DNA of 64,000 nucleotides from Candidatus Amunia macphersoniae. GTDB taxonomy: Bacteria > Chloroflexota > Dormibacteria > Aeolococcales > Aeolococcaceae. A model generated the notes under the pieces. It was given only the letters and a program-made list of their open reading frames with translations. It ran no database searches and was not told the DNA's origin. Location of the stretch: NCBI GenBank assembly GCA_016464795.1, contig JAEKNN010000009.1, positions 1 to 64,000 on the forward strand, read 5' to 3'. Shown here piece after piece: positions 16,462-25,543 of this stretch. The stretch's first letter is position 1, and each line of letters starts with the position of its first letter. The position numbers and the translations under genes are program-made.

Positions 16462-17019
16462 CTACGTTCGCTCCAGGGCACCGCCGGTGACAAAGATGCC
16501 GCGGCGCGCGAAGCTGGGCGGGGACTCGCGCAGCGCCAGGGCGTTGAAACCGTCGCCTGCGACGAACCACCACGGCAGGACCTCGACGATCACTTGCGTC
16601 CAGGACGGGGGAACGAGCTGGCGAAGCACGCAGAGATGCTCCGCAAGAGCGGCGGCGAGCGCCAGAGCGCGGGGTGCGCCGGTGGGGCCGGGAGCATCGG
16701 CCACGGAGAGTGCGAGCTCGTGATCATCAGCGCCGCGGTCGTCGTCGATGAACTCACCGATCAGTCGCCAGGCACCTCCCGTTTCGGGCTGGAGCTCACC
16801 GTCCAGCGCTTGAGCCAGCTCGGCGACGCTGGCCCAGCGGCGGCGACGCGGAAGGCAGGCATGAAGCAAGCGGTTGACGGTGCCCGTGGTGGGATCCACC
16901 AGGCCGGCCTCATATCGATGGAGCGTCGCCGATGAGGTTCCGGCGCGGCGCGCCAACTCACGCTGACTGATCCCCGCCGCCACGCGATGGGTGTGGATCA
17001 GGTGAGGCGCATTGAGCAT
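16462..17019 (-). CDS. XRE-family HTH transcriptional regulator
   Basis: A 185-residue protein. Residues 6-60 form a Cro/CI-type HTH: LIHTHRVAAGISQRELARRAG, then SSATLHRYEAGLVDPT. The remainder is an uncharacterised C-terminal domain with AEHLCVLRQLVPPSW and VLPWWFVAGDGFN. It is first in a two-gene operon with a nucleotidyltransferase. A perfect palindrome overlapping its promoter suggests autorepression, as in type II antitoxins. The -10 box ends 6 bases before the ATG, so the mRNA is probably leaderless. Confidence 0.85.
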   Translation of the reverse strand: MLNAPHLIHTHRVAAGISQRELARRAGTSSATLHRYEAGLVDPTTGTVNRLLHACLPRRRRWASVAELAQALDGELQPETGGAWRLIGEFIDDDRGADDHELALSVADAPGPTGAPRALALAAALAEHLCVLRQLVPPSWTQVIVEVLPWWFVAGDGFNALALRESPPSFARRGIFVTGGALERT

Positions 17020-17022
17020 TGC

Positions 17023-17040
17023 GCTATCATATCTGATAGC
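17023..17040. promoter_or_regulatory. perfect palindromic operator of the XRE operon
   Basis: GCTATCA-TATC-TGATAGC is a perfect 7-bp inverted repeat with a 4-base spacer, 3 bases upstream of the XRE start codon. It covers the -10 box, so a bound repressor dimer would block transcription. Autorepression by the XRE protein is inferred. Confidence 0.7.
17026..17031 (-). promoter_or_regulatory. -10 box of leaderless XRE promoter
   Basis: On the minus strand TATGAT is followed by six bases and then the ATG. Transcription starting 7 bases after the box would begin at the A of the start codon. The 12-mer TATGATAGCGCA recurs exactly before the gene ending at 51987. Confidence 0.6.
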
Positions 17041-17107
17041 ACCGGTGCGGAGCTTCCCAACGGTCGAGAGCCGCCTCGTCGGAGTTGGACGTCCTCGTCT
17101 CCCTCGA

Positions 17108-17270
17108 TCAGCGTGATGATCTCGTCTGTCCAGTGGCGCACGTGCCGACAGCGTCGATCAGCGCATCGCTGCCGCGGCCCTCGGTGAGCTCACGGACAGC
17201 CTCCGCCATGTCGTCATGCGCGGAGAGGTCGAGGACCTCCACCCCGAACCGCGCAGTTTCGCCGTGGGCC
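17108..17270 (-). pseudogene. fragment of a zinc-dependent alcohol dehydrogenase
   Basis: About 50 residues on the minus strand include FGVEVLDLSAHDDMAEAV and then RELTEGRGSDALIDAVG. This closely matches the Rossmann-domain segment of medium-chain alcohol or formaldehyde dehydrogenases, where the G-R-G-x-D-x-x-I-D-A-V-G motif is conserved. Neither the zinc-binding N-terminus nor the rest of the coenzyme domain is present, and the frame closes soon after. It is a relic of a once larger gene, squeezed between the XRE operon promoter and the lectin-like gene. Confidence 0.5.
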
Positions 17271-17282
17271 GGCAGGCTGACG

Positions 17283-18773
17283 CTAGCGCACGTTGGCCCC
17301 GAGTCGGCGCCGGTCACGACGAGTTCGCAACACGGGCGCTCCAATCAACAACCCGCCGAGCACGCCGAAAATGGGCAACAGCGTCGTGGCAGGACTCTCC
17401 GGCACCGCGGCCGCAGGCGCGATTGCGACAGTGTCACTGGCCGAAACCGGGGCGTTCGAAGCGTCTGTCGAGGTGACAGTGGCGACGTTCGTCTCGGTCG
17501 CAGGGGCGTTTTGAGCCACCGAGACCGGGACGCTCAACAACGGAAGCGTTGTGCCAGCAGCAATCGGCGCGGTCTGGCTTGCTGCTGTGGTGCAGCTCGC
17601 TGACGTCGAGCCGACCACAGTCGCGCTGCAGTCCCAACCGGAGCCGCTCGGAGGCGACGCCACCGTGAGCCCGGACGGCAGCGGGTCGTTGACGGTGACC
17701 GGGGTGCGCTCGGTTCCGCCTGATCCACTGATCGAAGCCGAGATCAAGAACGTCCCACTGCCGCCGGCGGTGAAGCTGCCACTGTGTGTCTTCTGCAGGG
17801 CGAGCTGGGGCAGCTGTTGCTGGGTGCTCGAGACCAGGTTGCGAATCTCGTGGACGTCGGTGAAGCTCCCGGTGGAGCCGGCGAACCCGAACTTGTACGT
17901 GGCCGGCGGATTCGGTGGCAGCGCTGTCTGCAAGAGCTGCTGGAGTCCGCTCCCGAAGTCGATCGACAGTGTCACGTGCGGAGAGGCGAGATTCGATGGA
18001 TCGACCACTATGTGCGCGCGCCGCAGGGCCCCACTTCGTATTGAGCCACCGTGAAGCGCGCCTGGCAGCGAGGAGTTGGTGGCGAGGAGGCAGTAGCCAG
18101 CGGTGCCGTTTCCGGGCCCGCGGATGCCGACGCTGTTGGGACCCGAGACGTTCGCCGTGGGTGTGCACCCGGTGCCCGAGAAGAAATCCCTCTCGAAATT
18201 CCCGAACTCGTCCAGGCCCACGCCCAGGAATCCGTTGTTGACACCCGGCATGCCGCCGAATGTCGAATAGCCCAGCGAACCACCGGGCTGCCCGGGTTTT
18301 GTCAGGTCGGTGGCACCGTCGACGAGGAAAAAGCTGATCCCATCTGCAGGCGGGGTGGAGCCGCCGTACATGAAGAAATCGAAGTCGACGGTCAGCCCGG
18401 CAGTGAACGGCTGGGCACGGTTGAACAGGATGAACCCGGCCTCCTGCAGGTTCGCGTCGGTGATACGAAATGTCCCGGCGCCGTCGGAGTCCGGGGTGCC
18501 GAGTGCGCAGCCCGGCACCGGCGTTTGGCTCGTGTTCGTGCCTGCGGTGAGACACGGCGTGAAGTTGGAGCCCCCGATGTGGAAGTTGGGGTCTGAGACA
18601 GTGGAGTGCGTGAAGGACTCGCTCACCAGCGGATCCGCGAGGGCGGAGGTGGTCACCAGCAAGGCGGCGGCCCCACCAGCGAGGCCGGCCACCATCCACC
18701 GGGTCATCCGCAACCCAGGGACACGTGCGATCCGGCTTGCCCGAGCGTCGACGCTCGCCCCCCCTGTGTTCAT
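17283..18773 (-). CDS. secreted lectin-like/DUF11 protein with C-terminal sorting signal
   Basis: A 496-residue exported protein. A signal peptide (WMVAGLAGGAAALLVTTSALA) precedes an L-type-lectin-like beta-sandwich, recognised by AGFILFNRAQPF, VDFDFFMYGG, ADGISFFLVDG and FLGVGLDEFGNF. A DUF11-like repeat follows (LALQKTHSGSFTAGGSG through VNDPLPSGLTV to VATVTS). The C-terminus has VPESP, a hydrophobic helix (TTLLPIFGVLGGLLIGAPVL) and RTRRDRRR, an exosortase-type tail. It is probably attached at the cell surface and binds glycans. GGAGGGGG precedes the ATG at 18773; an open extension upstream lacks homology. Confidence 0.8.
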   Translation of the reverse strand: MNTGGASVDARASRIARVPGLRMTRWMVAGLAGGAAALLVTTSALADPLVSESFTHSTVSDPNFHIGGSNFTPCLTAGTNTSQTPVPGCALGTPDSDGAGTFRITDANLQEAGFILFNRAQPFTAGLTVDFDFFMYGGSTPPADGISFFLVDGATDLTKPGQPGGSLGYSTFGGMPGVNNGFLGVGLDEFGNFERDFFSGTGCTPTANVSGPNSVGIRGPGNGTAGYCLLATNSSLPGALHGGSIRSGALRRAHIVVDPSNLASPHVTLSIDFGSGLQQLLQTALPPNPPATYKFGFAGSTGSFTDVHEIRNLVSSTQQQLPQLALQKTHSGSFTAGGSGTFLISASISGSGGTERTPVTVNDPLPSGLTVASPPSGSGWDCSATVVGSTSASCTTAASQTAPIAAGTTLPLLSVPVSVAQNAPATETNVATVTSTDASNAPVSASDTVAIAPAAAVPESPATTLLPIFGVLGGLLIGAPVLRTRRDRRRLGANVR

Positions 18774-18883
18774 GTGACCCCCTCCGCCCTTCTTCCGTGA
18801 CCATCGGATCTCAGAATGTCCGCGTACCACCGGCGTACCACGACCCACACCGGCACGGACCGGCCTGTGGGCAGTGCCAACCG

Positions 18884-21800
18884 TCAGGCCCCGTCCAGCT
18901 CGCCCTCCAGCGCCAGCAGCTCCGCGGAGGGACGGACGCGCAGCTCGGTCGCGAGACGTCGAGCCCGCGACGCCAGCTCGCGTGCGCGTGCCGACCGCCC
19001 GGCGCGCAGCTGGAGCCGGGCGGCACGGACCAGTCGCCCGTCGTCGGTGCGGTCTGACGCGGCGGCGCGCTCGGCGAGCTCGGCCGCCTCGCTCATGTCA
19101 CCAGCGCGTTCGGCCTGCGCCGTGAGGACGTCCAGGATGGAGAGCACGCGGCGGAGCGCCGCCTCCCGCGGGACGGCCGCCCACTCCTCTCTCAGGTCAT
19201 GGGGCAGCACCGGTCCGCGGTACCGCGACAGGACCGCCCGTGCCGCCGCCGTGGCGGCGGCATCAGCGCGTTGGGCAAGTGTCACCGCACGGGTCGCCTC
19301 GGCATGAAACCGTTCAAGGTCGGTGGTCACCCCAGGACCGAAAACCAGCGCTTCGCCGTCCCTGACGACGAGGTCAGGACAGGCGTGATGAAGCCGGCTC
19401 AGGACGTTGCGCACCCTGACGCGTCCTGCTCCCTTGACGTCATCGGGCCACAGCGCCTCGGTCACCAGCTCGACTGAGCAGCGGCCACCGCTGACTGCGA
19501 GCAACTTGACCAGCTGCGCGGCCCGCCCCGCCGGCGGCGTGAGGTCTCGGCCGCCTCGGTGAACTGCGAAGCCGCCGAGGATGCTGATCCGCGTGGGTAG
19601 CGCCACCACGTCGAGTTGAGCGGCAACTGCCGACCCGTGGTCGATCGCCATGCCGAGGAGCTCCTCGGCAATGGCGCGCTCCCGGATCAGAGGAAGAGCG
19701 CGAACGTCCGTCAACGCGGCCGCATCGAAGGCGGCGGCGGCGAGCGTGCCTGCGTCCGCGGCGCCCGCGCGGTGGCTGGCGTATGCACGAAGGAGAAGCA
19801 ACCGCCATCGCTCGACCGGCGGCACCACGTCAGCGAGCAGCCGGTCGAGCAGATGGCTGCCCACGTGAGGGTCGCCGCTGCGGGCCTCCAGCGCTGCCTC
19901 CGCGATCGCGACTGAGCGCGGGTCTTCATCACGTCGTGCCTGGGCGCGCTGCAGATAGGCTCGCGCCCCGACAGTGTCGCCCGCACGATCCAGAAAGGCG
20001 GCGGCGTCGGCACAGAAGTCGACGCCGGTGCTGTGGTCGCTGTACCACTCGGCACGGTGCCGCTCGACCACACCGAGACGGTCCACCAAACGGGCGGCGT
20101 TGCCCGCTTGCGACGCCTGTCGCGCCTCGACCCAGGCGGCGTAGGCGACGGTCCGGCGGTCATGCAGCGCTCGTCCAAGCTCGTGCGCCTCTGTCAGATT
20201 GACCGCCGCCTCATCGTATTCGCCAGAATCGACCAGAACCTCGGCCCGGAAGGTCAGGACGAAGCCACGCTGGCGCCCGCGGGTGGGCAGCGAGTCGAGT
20301 GCCTCCGTCAGGCAGCGCGCCGCGTCGTGGTGCCGGCCCTGGGGCCAGTACACCCGCGCCGCCAGCGGCACCGCGCTGCGCACCGCCCAGGCGGGGTGAC
20401 CGGCATCAAGGCTCATCTGCATGGCCTGGCGGAAGTCTGCTTCGGCAACGGCCAGCGCCTCCGGCCGGAGCGAAGCGGCAGCCACGCGAGCGAGCACCTC
20501 GAGCAGCCGGATGCGGGTGGCGTGCTCACCGGCACCGCATTCACCCAGCACCCGGCGTGCCAGCGCCGCTGCCTCGTCGGGCAGGCTCTCGCGCATCGAC
20601 GTTGCCGCCCTCTCGGCGTCCAGCTCACGCTCCACGGGGGTCCCGGTACCGCGCACCGCTGTCTCGACGAGCGTGAGGACCTGGTCTCTGCGCAGCTTGT
20701 GACCAGCCTGCTCACATGTGCGCGCGTAGGCCAGAAGGAGGCGCGGCGCGGTGGCGGCAATCTCGGTGGGCAGGTCGTCGATGACCCGGGAGAGGTCCGC
20801 GTAGTCGAAGCGCTCGAGCGCGCGGTCGGGAAGCGCCTCGAGAAGGTCGACCCCGCGTGTGACCGCGCCGCTGCCGCTCAGCAGCCAGTAGGCCACCAGA
20901 GGCTCTCCCTCGTCGGCCAGCACGTCGGCCGCGGCGGCGGCAACGTCCGCACGCAGGCGGCCGGCTTGGCGGATGACCTCACCAACGGGGTCGATCAGGC
21001 GGAACGAGCGCTCGCCGGAGGCGACCGCCGGCAGGCCCGCGTCGAGCAGCCGCTCGATGACGCCGTCGGGTGCCCCAATGGCCCCGACCAGCCGCGGGGT
21101 GATGGCCGGCAGGTGAGCCAGCTGGATGGCGGCGTCGCGATCGGCCGTACTCAGCCCGGCCATGGCAGCATTCACCAGGGCGATCACCGTCAGCGGTTCC
21201 GCGGTGAGACGGCGGAGCTCCTCCGCCGGGACCGCGGCGGCCGCGATTCGACGCGCGCTGAGAACCACAGCTGCCGCCCAGCCGCTCGTGGCCCGGCGCA
21301 GGACCGCTGCGTCGGCCGGTGAGCCGCGCGCCGCATGGAGTGACAGGACGGCATCGACCTCCGCATCCGTGAACGCCAGATCGGTTGCCTCAACGCACCC
21401 AGCCGCCGATGCGAGCGAGCTGCCCAGGTCGAAGGGGCGTCGAGTGAGCACCAGGGAGCGGTGCGGCGGCGGCATCCCCGACACCACGCGGAGGATCAAC
21501 TCGCGTGCCTCCAGACCGGCGTGGTGGAGGTCGTCGAAGACGACGAGCAGGGGATCGCTGCGGTCGGCCAGCAGCTCCAGAAGAGCGTCCACGGCGCTCT
21601 CTGGCGGAAGCGCCCGCAGGTCGCGCAGGTCCGATGAGCCGGCCGCGCCTGCGGACCTGAGGCCGAAGAGCAGCGCGTCGATGGCCTGGCGCGCGGTGCG
21701 CACCTGCGGGTCGACCGCTACCGCGACCATGGGGCTCGCCAATGTGACCGCGAGCTCGCACGCGAGGGAAGTCTTGCCTGCGCCTCCTCCCGCCTCGACG

Positions 21801-21913
21801 ATGTTCAGTCGTTCGGCGGCCAGTCGATCGGTGAGGCGAGGACGTGCAACATGGAAAGGGGGAAGCGCGTGACCCACATCGGCATCAGAGCGTGTGGCCC
21901 AGGTTGAGGTCAA
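18884..21913 (-). CDS. MalT/SARP-like ATPase regulator with C-terminal BTAD domain
   Basis: A protein of up to 1009 residues. The N-terminal STAND/MalT-like NTPase has Walker A EAGGGAGKTS (about 39-48) and Walker B PLLVVFDDLHHA. A long helical repeat region follows. Near residue 765 the text ISILGGFAVHRGG starts an OmpR-like winged helix (VTEALWPDDVKGAGRVRVRNVLSRLH) and then a bacterial transcriptional activation domain. In SARP/LAL regulators these act on DNA to switch on nearby clusters. The start is uncertain: TTG at 21913 or GTG at 21877. It sits among the sortase-signal genes and may control them. Confidence 0.85.
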   Translation of the reverse strand: MTSTWATRSDADVGHALPPFHVARPRLTDRLAAERLNIVEAGGGAGKTSLACELAVTLASPMVAVAVDPQVRTARQAIDALLFGLRSAGAAGSSDLRDLRALPPESAVDALLELLADRSDPLLVVFDDLHHAGLEARELILRVVSGMPPPHRSLVLTRRPFDLGSSLASAAGCVEATDLAFTDAEVDAVLSLHAARGSPADAAVLRRATSGWAAAVVLSARRIAAAAVPAEELRRLTAEPLTVIALVNAAMAGLSTADRDAAIQLAHLPAITPRLVGAIGAPDGVIERLLDAGLPAVASGERSFRLIDPVGEVIRQAGRLRADVAAAAADVLADEGEPLVAYWLLSGSGAVTRGVDLLEALPDRALERFDYADLSRVIDDLPTEIAATAPRLLLAYARTCEQAGHKLRRDQVLTLVETAVRGTGTPVERELDAERAATSMRESLPDEAAALARRVLGECGAGEHATRIRLLEVLARVAAASLRPEALAVAEADFRQAMQMSLDAGHPAWAVRSAVPLAARVYWPQGRHHDAARCLTEALDSLPTRGRQRGFVLTFRAEVLVDSGEYDEAAVNLTEAHELGRALHDRRTVAYAAWVEARQASQAGNAARLVDRLGVVERHRAEWYSDHSTGVDFCADAAAFLDRAGDTVGARAYLQRAQARRDEDPRSVAIAEAALEARSGDPHVGSHLLDRLLADVVPPVERWRLLLLRAYASHRAGAADAGTLAAAAFDAAALTDVRALPLIRERAIAEELLGMAIDHGSAVAAQLDVVALPTRISILGGFAVHRGGRDLTPPAGRAAQLVKLLAVSGGRCSVELVTEALWPDDVKGAGRVRVRNVLSRLHHACPDLVVRDGEALVFGPGVTTDLERFHAEATRAVTLAQRADAAATAAARAVLSRYRGPVLPHDLREEWAAVPREAALRRVLSILDVLTAQAERAGDMSEAAELAERAAASDRTDDGRLVRAARLQLRAGRSARARELASRARRLATELRVRPSAELLALEGELDGA

Positions 21914-21930
21914 CCGTGGCCCACGCCCTG

Positions 21931-23862
21931 CTACAGCGCCCGTCCCGCTGAGTGACGCCTCCGGCGCTGCCCCATGAAGGCCACCAGAGCACCCGCCGGC
22001 AGCAGCAACAGCAGCGCACCCGGCGCTTCGGGCGCGTTCACCGGCGGTACCGCGCTGCCATCGACTGGGAGCGTGAGGACGTCGGGGGACGCTGGGGTGA
22101 TGGGGAATGTGATCAGGCCTGGAGAGCGCGACCCGATGTACGCGTTGTCGGTCGATGCGACTGTCACCCGGATCCGGTGTCCCGGGGCGAACTGGTGAAC
22201 GATGCCGGGCAGCGTCAGCGTCACCGTGCTCACACCTGCAGAAAGCCGCGTCGGCGAGACCAGACGCTCGGGCAGCGTCACACTGCCGTCGGGGGCCACG
22301 TCGTAGATCTTGGTGAACAGCACCGGCTGGAGGCTGGGATCGGTGCTGGTGGCGAGCGGCGCGTTGACCGTCAGCTTCAGCGTCGGGATGCCCGCCTCCG
22401 CGGTCGCCGCAGTCAGCGGCGCTGTGGTGAACGACACCGACTCGCCCGCAGGATCCGTGGGCGGCACCAAGGAGAACGGCGACTGGTCCTGCACAGCTGA
22501 GGTCTCGGAATAGCTGGCCGGTTGTCCGCCCGCGGGATTGACGAGGCTGGGCGTGCCCGCCGCAATCGTCGAGGCGCTGGTCTGGAGCGTGCCGTCCGCC
22601 GATGGATACAGGGTCAGCGGGCTGCCGATCGGGTACGAGTCAGCCTTGCCGTAGGCGGCGGCGATGCTCGCCGGTGTGCCGCTGTTGTTGTCGGCGTAAT
22701 CACGGTAGTACTCCACGTTCGCCCCGGTGTTCACCGAGGTGTCGCCCTTGAGGTAGCGGTCGAACCAGTTCTGGATGAGGCCGGTCTCGTACAGGCCGCT
22801 GGGGTCTCCCCTGGCGGCGAACTCTCCGGGGCGCGGCGCGGAGTGGCTGTGCCCCCAGCTCTGAAACACCAGCTTCACCGGCGCACCGGTGGCCTTGATG
22901 AGGTTGTAGTTGGCCACCGCCTCGTCGAGGTTGAAGAGAGTGTCGGCCTCGCCTTGCAGGAACATGGTGGGGATGTGCACTTGGCCGGCGCTGCCGTATC
23001 CCACCATGGACGCGTGGCGCAGCAGAGCCAGCGTTTTTGGTGGGGGATAGCCGGCGGCGAAGCTCTCCGCCTCGGCCTGGCAGACCGCCAGGAGGAAGTT
23101 CTCGCACGGCGGCGGGTTGGGCGGCGGGATCGTGGGCGGCTGCTGAGTGGGCGTGGCGATCCCGTCAGCGAAGAAGAGCTCCGTCCACTGGTACTTGAGC
23201 ACTCCGGGCGGGCTGTCGGTGAACAGCAGCGAGGGGCTGGTGTTGTTGGGCCCGAGCGAGTAGCCCAGGTCGTTCCAGGTGATGATGGGGATGATGGTGC
23301 GCACGCGCGCATCCCTCGACGCTGTGGCGTACTGGATGGCTCCGCCATAGGAGCCGCCGATCATGCCGACCAGCGGCCCGGCGGAATCCTTCTTCACCTC
23401 GGGTAGGGTGGCGAGGAAATCGATGATCTGCGAGGCTGCCTTGCCGTCGTAGTCGGGGTCGTCGAGACTGATCTTGCAGCCGGTGCTCTGTCCGAAGCCC
23501 AATCCCGAGTACGAGAGCACGACATATCCCTGAGGCGCGAAGTAGAAGGCCAGCCCCGCCTGATCCGCCTTGGAGCCGCCGAAACCGTTGGTGGTCAGGA
23601 TCACCGGTGACGAGTTCGCGGGCGCCGGCACCGGCTCGTAGAGGTCATAGCTGACATTGCAGTGCTCTTGCGATGACGACGGCCCCACGGTGACCTGCAG
23701 GAACTTGTCAGACGTCAGCTTGCAGCCGGTGCCGCCGCTGGACTTGGCCTTGTTGTCACACGAGGTCGGCGCTGCGTGGGCGACGCTCGGCGACAGGCCG
23801 CTCAAGCCGGTCGACATCAGCGCCACGACCAACCCGACGCCCACGATGCGACCACCGGCCAT
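21931..23862 (-). CDS. secreted CocE/X-Pro dipeptidyl-peptidase-like hydrolase with sorting signal
   Basis: A 643-residue exported serine hydrolase. A signal peptide (GVGLVVALMSTGLSGLSPSVAHA) precedes an alpha/beta hydrolase with nucleophile in GGSYGG (S171), acid in GEADTLF and His in WGHSHSAP. A jelly-roll PepX_C-like domain follows (SFTTAPLTAATAEAGIPTL through RIRVTVASTDNAYIG). The C-terminus is APEAP, a hydrophobic helix (GALLLLLPAGALVAFM) and QRRRRH, a probable exosortase recognition tail. Relatives hydrolyse acyl esters or X-Pro peptides; the substrate here is unknown. GGGAGGGGAG stands just upstream of the ATG at 23862. Confidence 0.85.
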   Translation of the reverse strand: MAGGRIVGVGLVVALMSTGLSGLSPSVAHAAPTSCDNKAKSSGGTGCKLTSDKFLQVTVGPSSSQEHCNVSYDLYEPVPAPANSSPVILTTNGFGGSKADQAGLAFYFAPQGYVVLSYSGLGFGQSTGCKISLDDPDYDGKAASQIIDFLATLPEVKKDSAGPLVGMIGGSYGGAIQYATASRDARVRTIIPIITWNDLGYSLGPNNTSPSLLFTDSPPGVLKYQWTELFFADGIATPTQQPPTIPPPNPPPCENFLLAVCQAEAESFAAGYPPPKTLALLRHASMVGYGSAGQVHIPTMFLQGEADTLFNLDEAVANYNLIKATGAPVKLVFQSWGHSHSAPRPGEFAARGDPSGLYETGLIQNWFDRYLKGDTSVNTGANVEYYRDYADNNSGTPASIAAAYGKADSYPIGSPLTLYPSADGTLQTSASTIAAGTPSLVNPAGGQPASYSETSAVQDQSPFSLVPPTDPAGESVSFTTAPLTAATAEAGIPTLKLTVNAPLATSTDPSLQPVLFTKIYDVAPDGSVTLPERLVSPTRLSAGVSTVTLTLPGIVHQFAPGHRIRVTVASTDNAYIGSRSPGLITFPITPASPDVLTLPVDGSAVPPVNAPEAPGALLLLLPAGALVAFMGQRRRRHSAGRAL

Positions 23863-23963
23863 GCTCTCCCCTCCCGGCCCGGACGGACCGCACCTCGAAG
23901 GATACGCCGCCGTGCCTCGGTCCGTCTCTCCGCCCGCGCGTCGACCGCCCGGCATCCAGCGCG

Positions 23964-25391
23964 TCAGTCCTCCAGTGCGTGCCAGCGGCGCGGTGCCACC
24001 AGTCCCTCGGCCTCGGCCGGACCGGCGCTGCCCACCTCGTACGGAACGACTGGTGGCGGCGCCTCGAGCACCGGCCGCACGATCTCCCAGCCACGCTCGG
24101 TCTCGCTCTCGCTGATGAAGAGCGTGTGGTCGCCGAGGAGCGCCTCGAGGAGGAGCCGGTCGTAGGCTTCCTTGGGGGTCTTGTTGAACGACGACGCGTA
24201 GCTGAAGTCCATGTCGACCTTCTGCGTGGCCACCACCGGTCCGGGCTCCTTGAGCACGAAGGTGATCGAGATTCCCTCATTGGGTTGGATGCGGATGTTC
24301 AGCTTCTGCGAGACCAGGCGCTGAATCTCGGTGGTGGCAAAGAAGTTGAAGGGCGCATCGCGGAACACCACCACCACACGGGTCTCGCGACGGGCCAGCC
24401 GCTTGCCGGTGCGCAGCAGAAACCGCGTCCCCCCCCAACGCCAGTTGTCGATGCGCAGCCGCATCGCCGCGTACGTCTCTGTCTGCGAGTCCTCGGCGAC
24501 GCCCGATTCCTCACGATACCCCGGCACCTTCTTGCCGTCGATGGTTCCAGCTGTGTACTGCCCGCGCACCACGAACGCGGGGTCGATGGGGGCCACACTG
24601 TTGAGCAGCTTGGCCTTCTCCTCCCTGATGGACGCGGCACCCATGTCATGGGGAGCTTCCATCGCCACCAGCGCCAGCAGTTGCAGAACATGGTTCTGGA
24701 CGATGTCGCGGATCGCCCCGGTCTCCTCGTAGAAGGCGCCACGCCGGCCCACGCCGACGGACTCCGCCACGGTGATCTCGACACGTTGCACGCCCTCGTT
24801 GTTGAGGGTGCGCTCGAACAGGGGGTTGGCGAAGCGCAGCACGAGCAGGTTCTGGACTGTCTCCTTGCCGAGGTAGTGGTCGATGCGGAAGACACGTTCT
24901 TCAGGGATCACCTGGTGGATAGTCTGGTTGAGGTGACGTGCCGACTCGATGTCATGCCCGAACGGCTTCTCGATGATCAGCTTGGTTCCCTCGGACAATC
25001 CCGCATTGCCCAGCGACGCCACAGAGCCCTCGAACGCCGATGGCGGGATCGAGAAGTACACCAGCCGCGTCGCTTGGTCCAGGCGGGGCACGACTCGGGT
25101 CATGGTGTCTCCGTCGCCGAGCGAGGAGACGAAGCGAAGCCGCGAGGCGAACCGATCCCAGACTGCGTCGTCGATGCCCGACGGGTTGTTGACAGCCACC
25201 GACTTCAGAGCGTGCATGCGGAAGTCCTGGTCGTCCCAGTCGTTGGTGGCGACACCCACGACACTCCCCCGACTCGGCAGCAGGCCGTCACTCTCCAGGT
25301 TGTACAGGGCGGGGATGAGGCGCTTGGTGGCCAGGTCGCCCGAGGCGCCGACGAGGACGATGTCCTGGTCCTTGGGGGTTGTGAGCGGCAT
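23964..25391 (-). CDS. zwf: glucose-6-phosphate dehydrogenase
   Basis: A 475-residue enzyme of the oxidative pentose phosphate pathway, oxidising glucose 6-phosphate to 6-phosphogluconolactone with NADP+. The coenzyme site is GASGDLATKRL (residues 15-25), the EKPFG motif is at about 141-145, and the active-site signature RIDHYLGKE is at 169-177. Length matches bacterial Zwf. GGAGG lies 8 bases before the ATG at 25391. None of the usual partners (gnd, tal, opcA, pgl) adjoins it. It lies between two genes for exported proteins that carry sorting tails. Confidence 0.96.
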   Translation of the reverse strand: MPLTTPKDQDIVLVGASGDLATKRLIPALYNLESDGLLPSRGSVVGVATNDWDDQDFRMHALKSVAVNNPSGIDDAVWDRFASRLRFVSSLGDGDTMTRVVPRLDQATRLVYFSIPPSAFEGSVASLGNAGLSEGTKLIIEKPFGHDIESARHLNQTIHQVIPEERVFRIDHYLGKETVQNLLVLRFANPLFERTLNNEGVQRVEITVAESVGVGRRGAFYEETGAIRDIVQNHVLQLLALVAMEAPHDMGAASIREEKAKLLNSVAPIDPAFVVRGQYTAGTIDGKKVPGYREESGVAEDSQTETYAAMRLRIDNWRWGGTRFLLRTGKRLARRETRVVVVFRDAPFNFFATTEIQRLVSQKLNIRIQPNEGISITFVLKEPGPVVATQKVDMDFSYASSFNKTPKEAYDRLLLEALLGDHTLFISESETERGWEIVRPVLEAPPPVVPYEVGSAGPAEAEGLVAPRRWHALED

Positions 25392-25543
25392 GACGACGTC
25401 CTCCACCACGATCGGCCAGCGTCTCCAGCGTGGCAACAGCTCCTGAACGACCAGGTGAGTGTGCCGAACCCGGCCCCCGGGCCGTTTGCCTGAAGAGCTG
25501 CGCCTGCCTCACGCCGAAAGGCGTGGCTCGAGGTGCGAGTGTC

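Noticed and set aside
17283-17390. An LPXTG sortase signal on the lectin-like protein
   Set aside because: No LPxTG is present; the tail has VPESP with a helix and Arg cluster, and the nearby enzyme is an exosortase, not a class A-F sortase.
20033-21322. A 429-codon open frame opposite the BTAD regulator
   Set aside because: Antisense to a well-supported coding region; no recognisable motifs.
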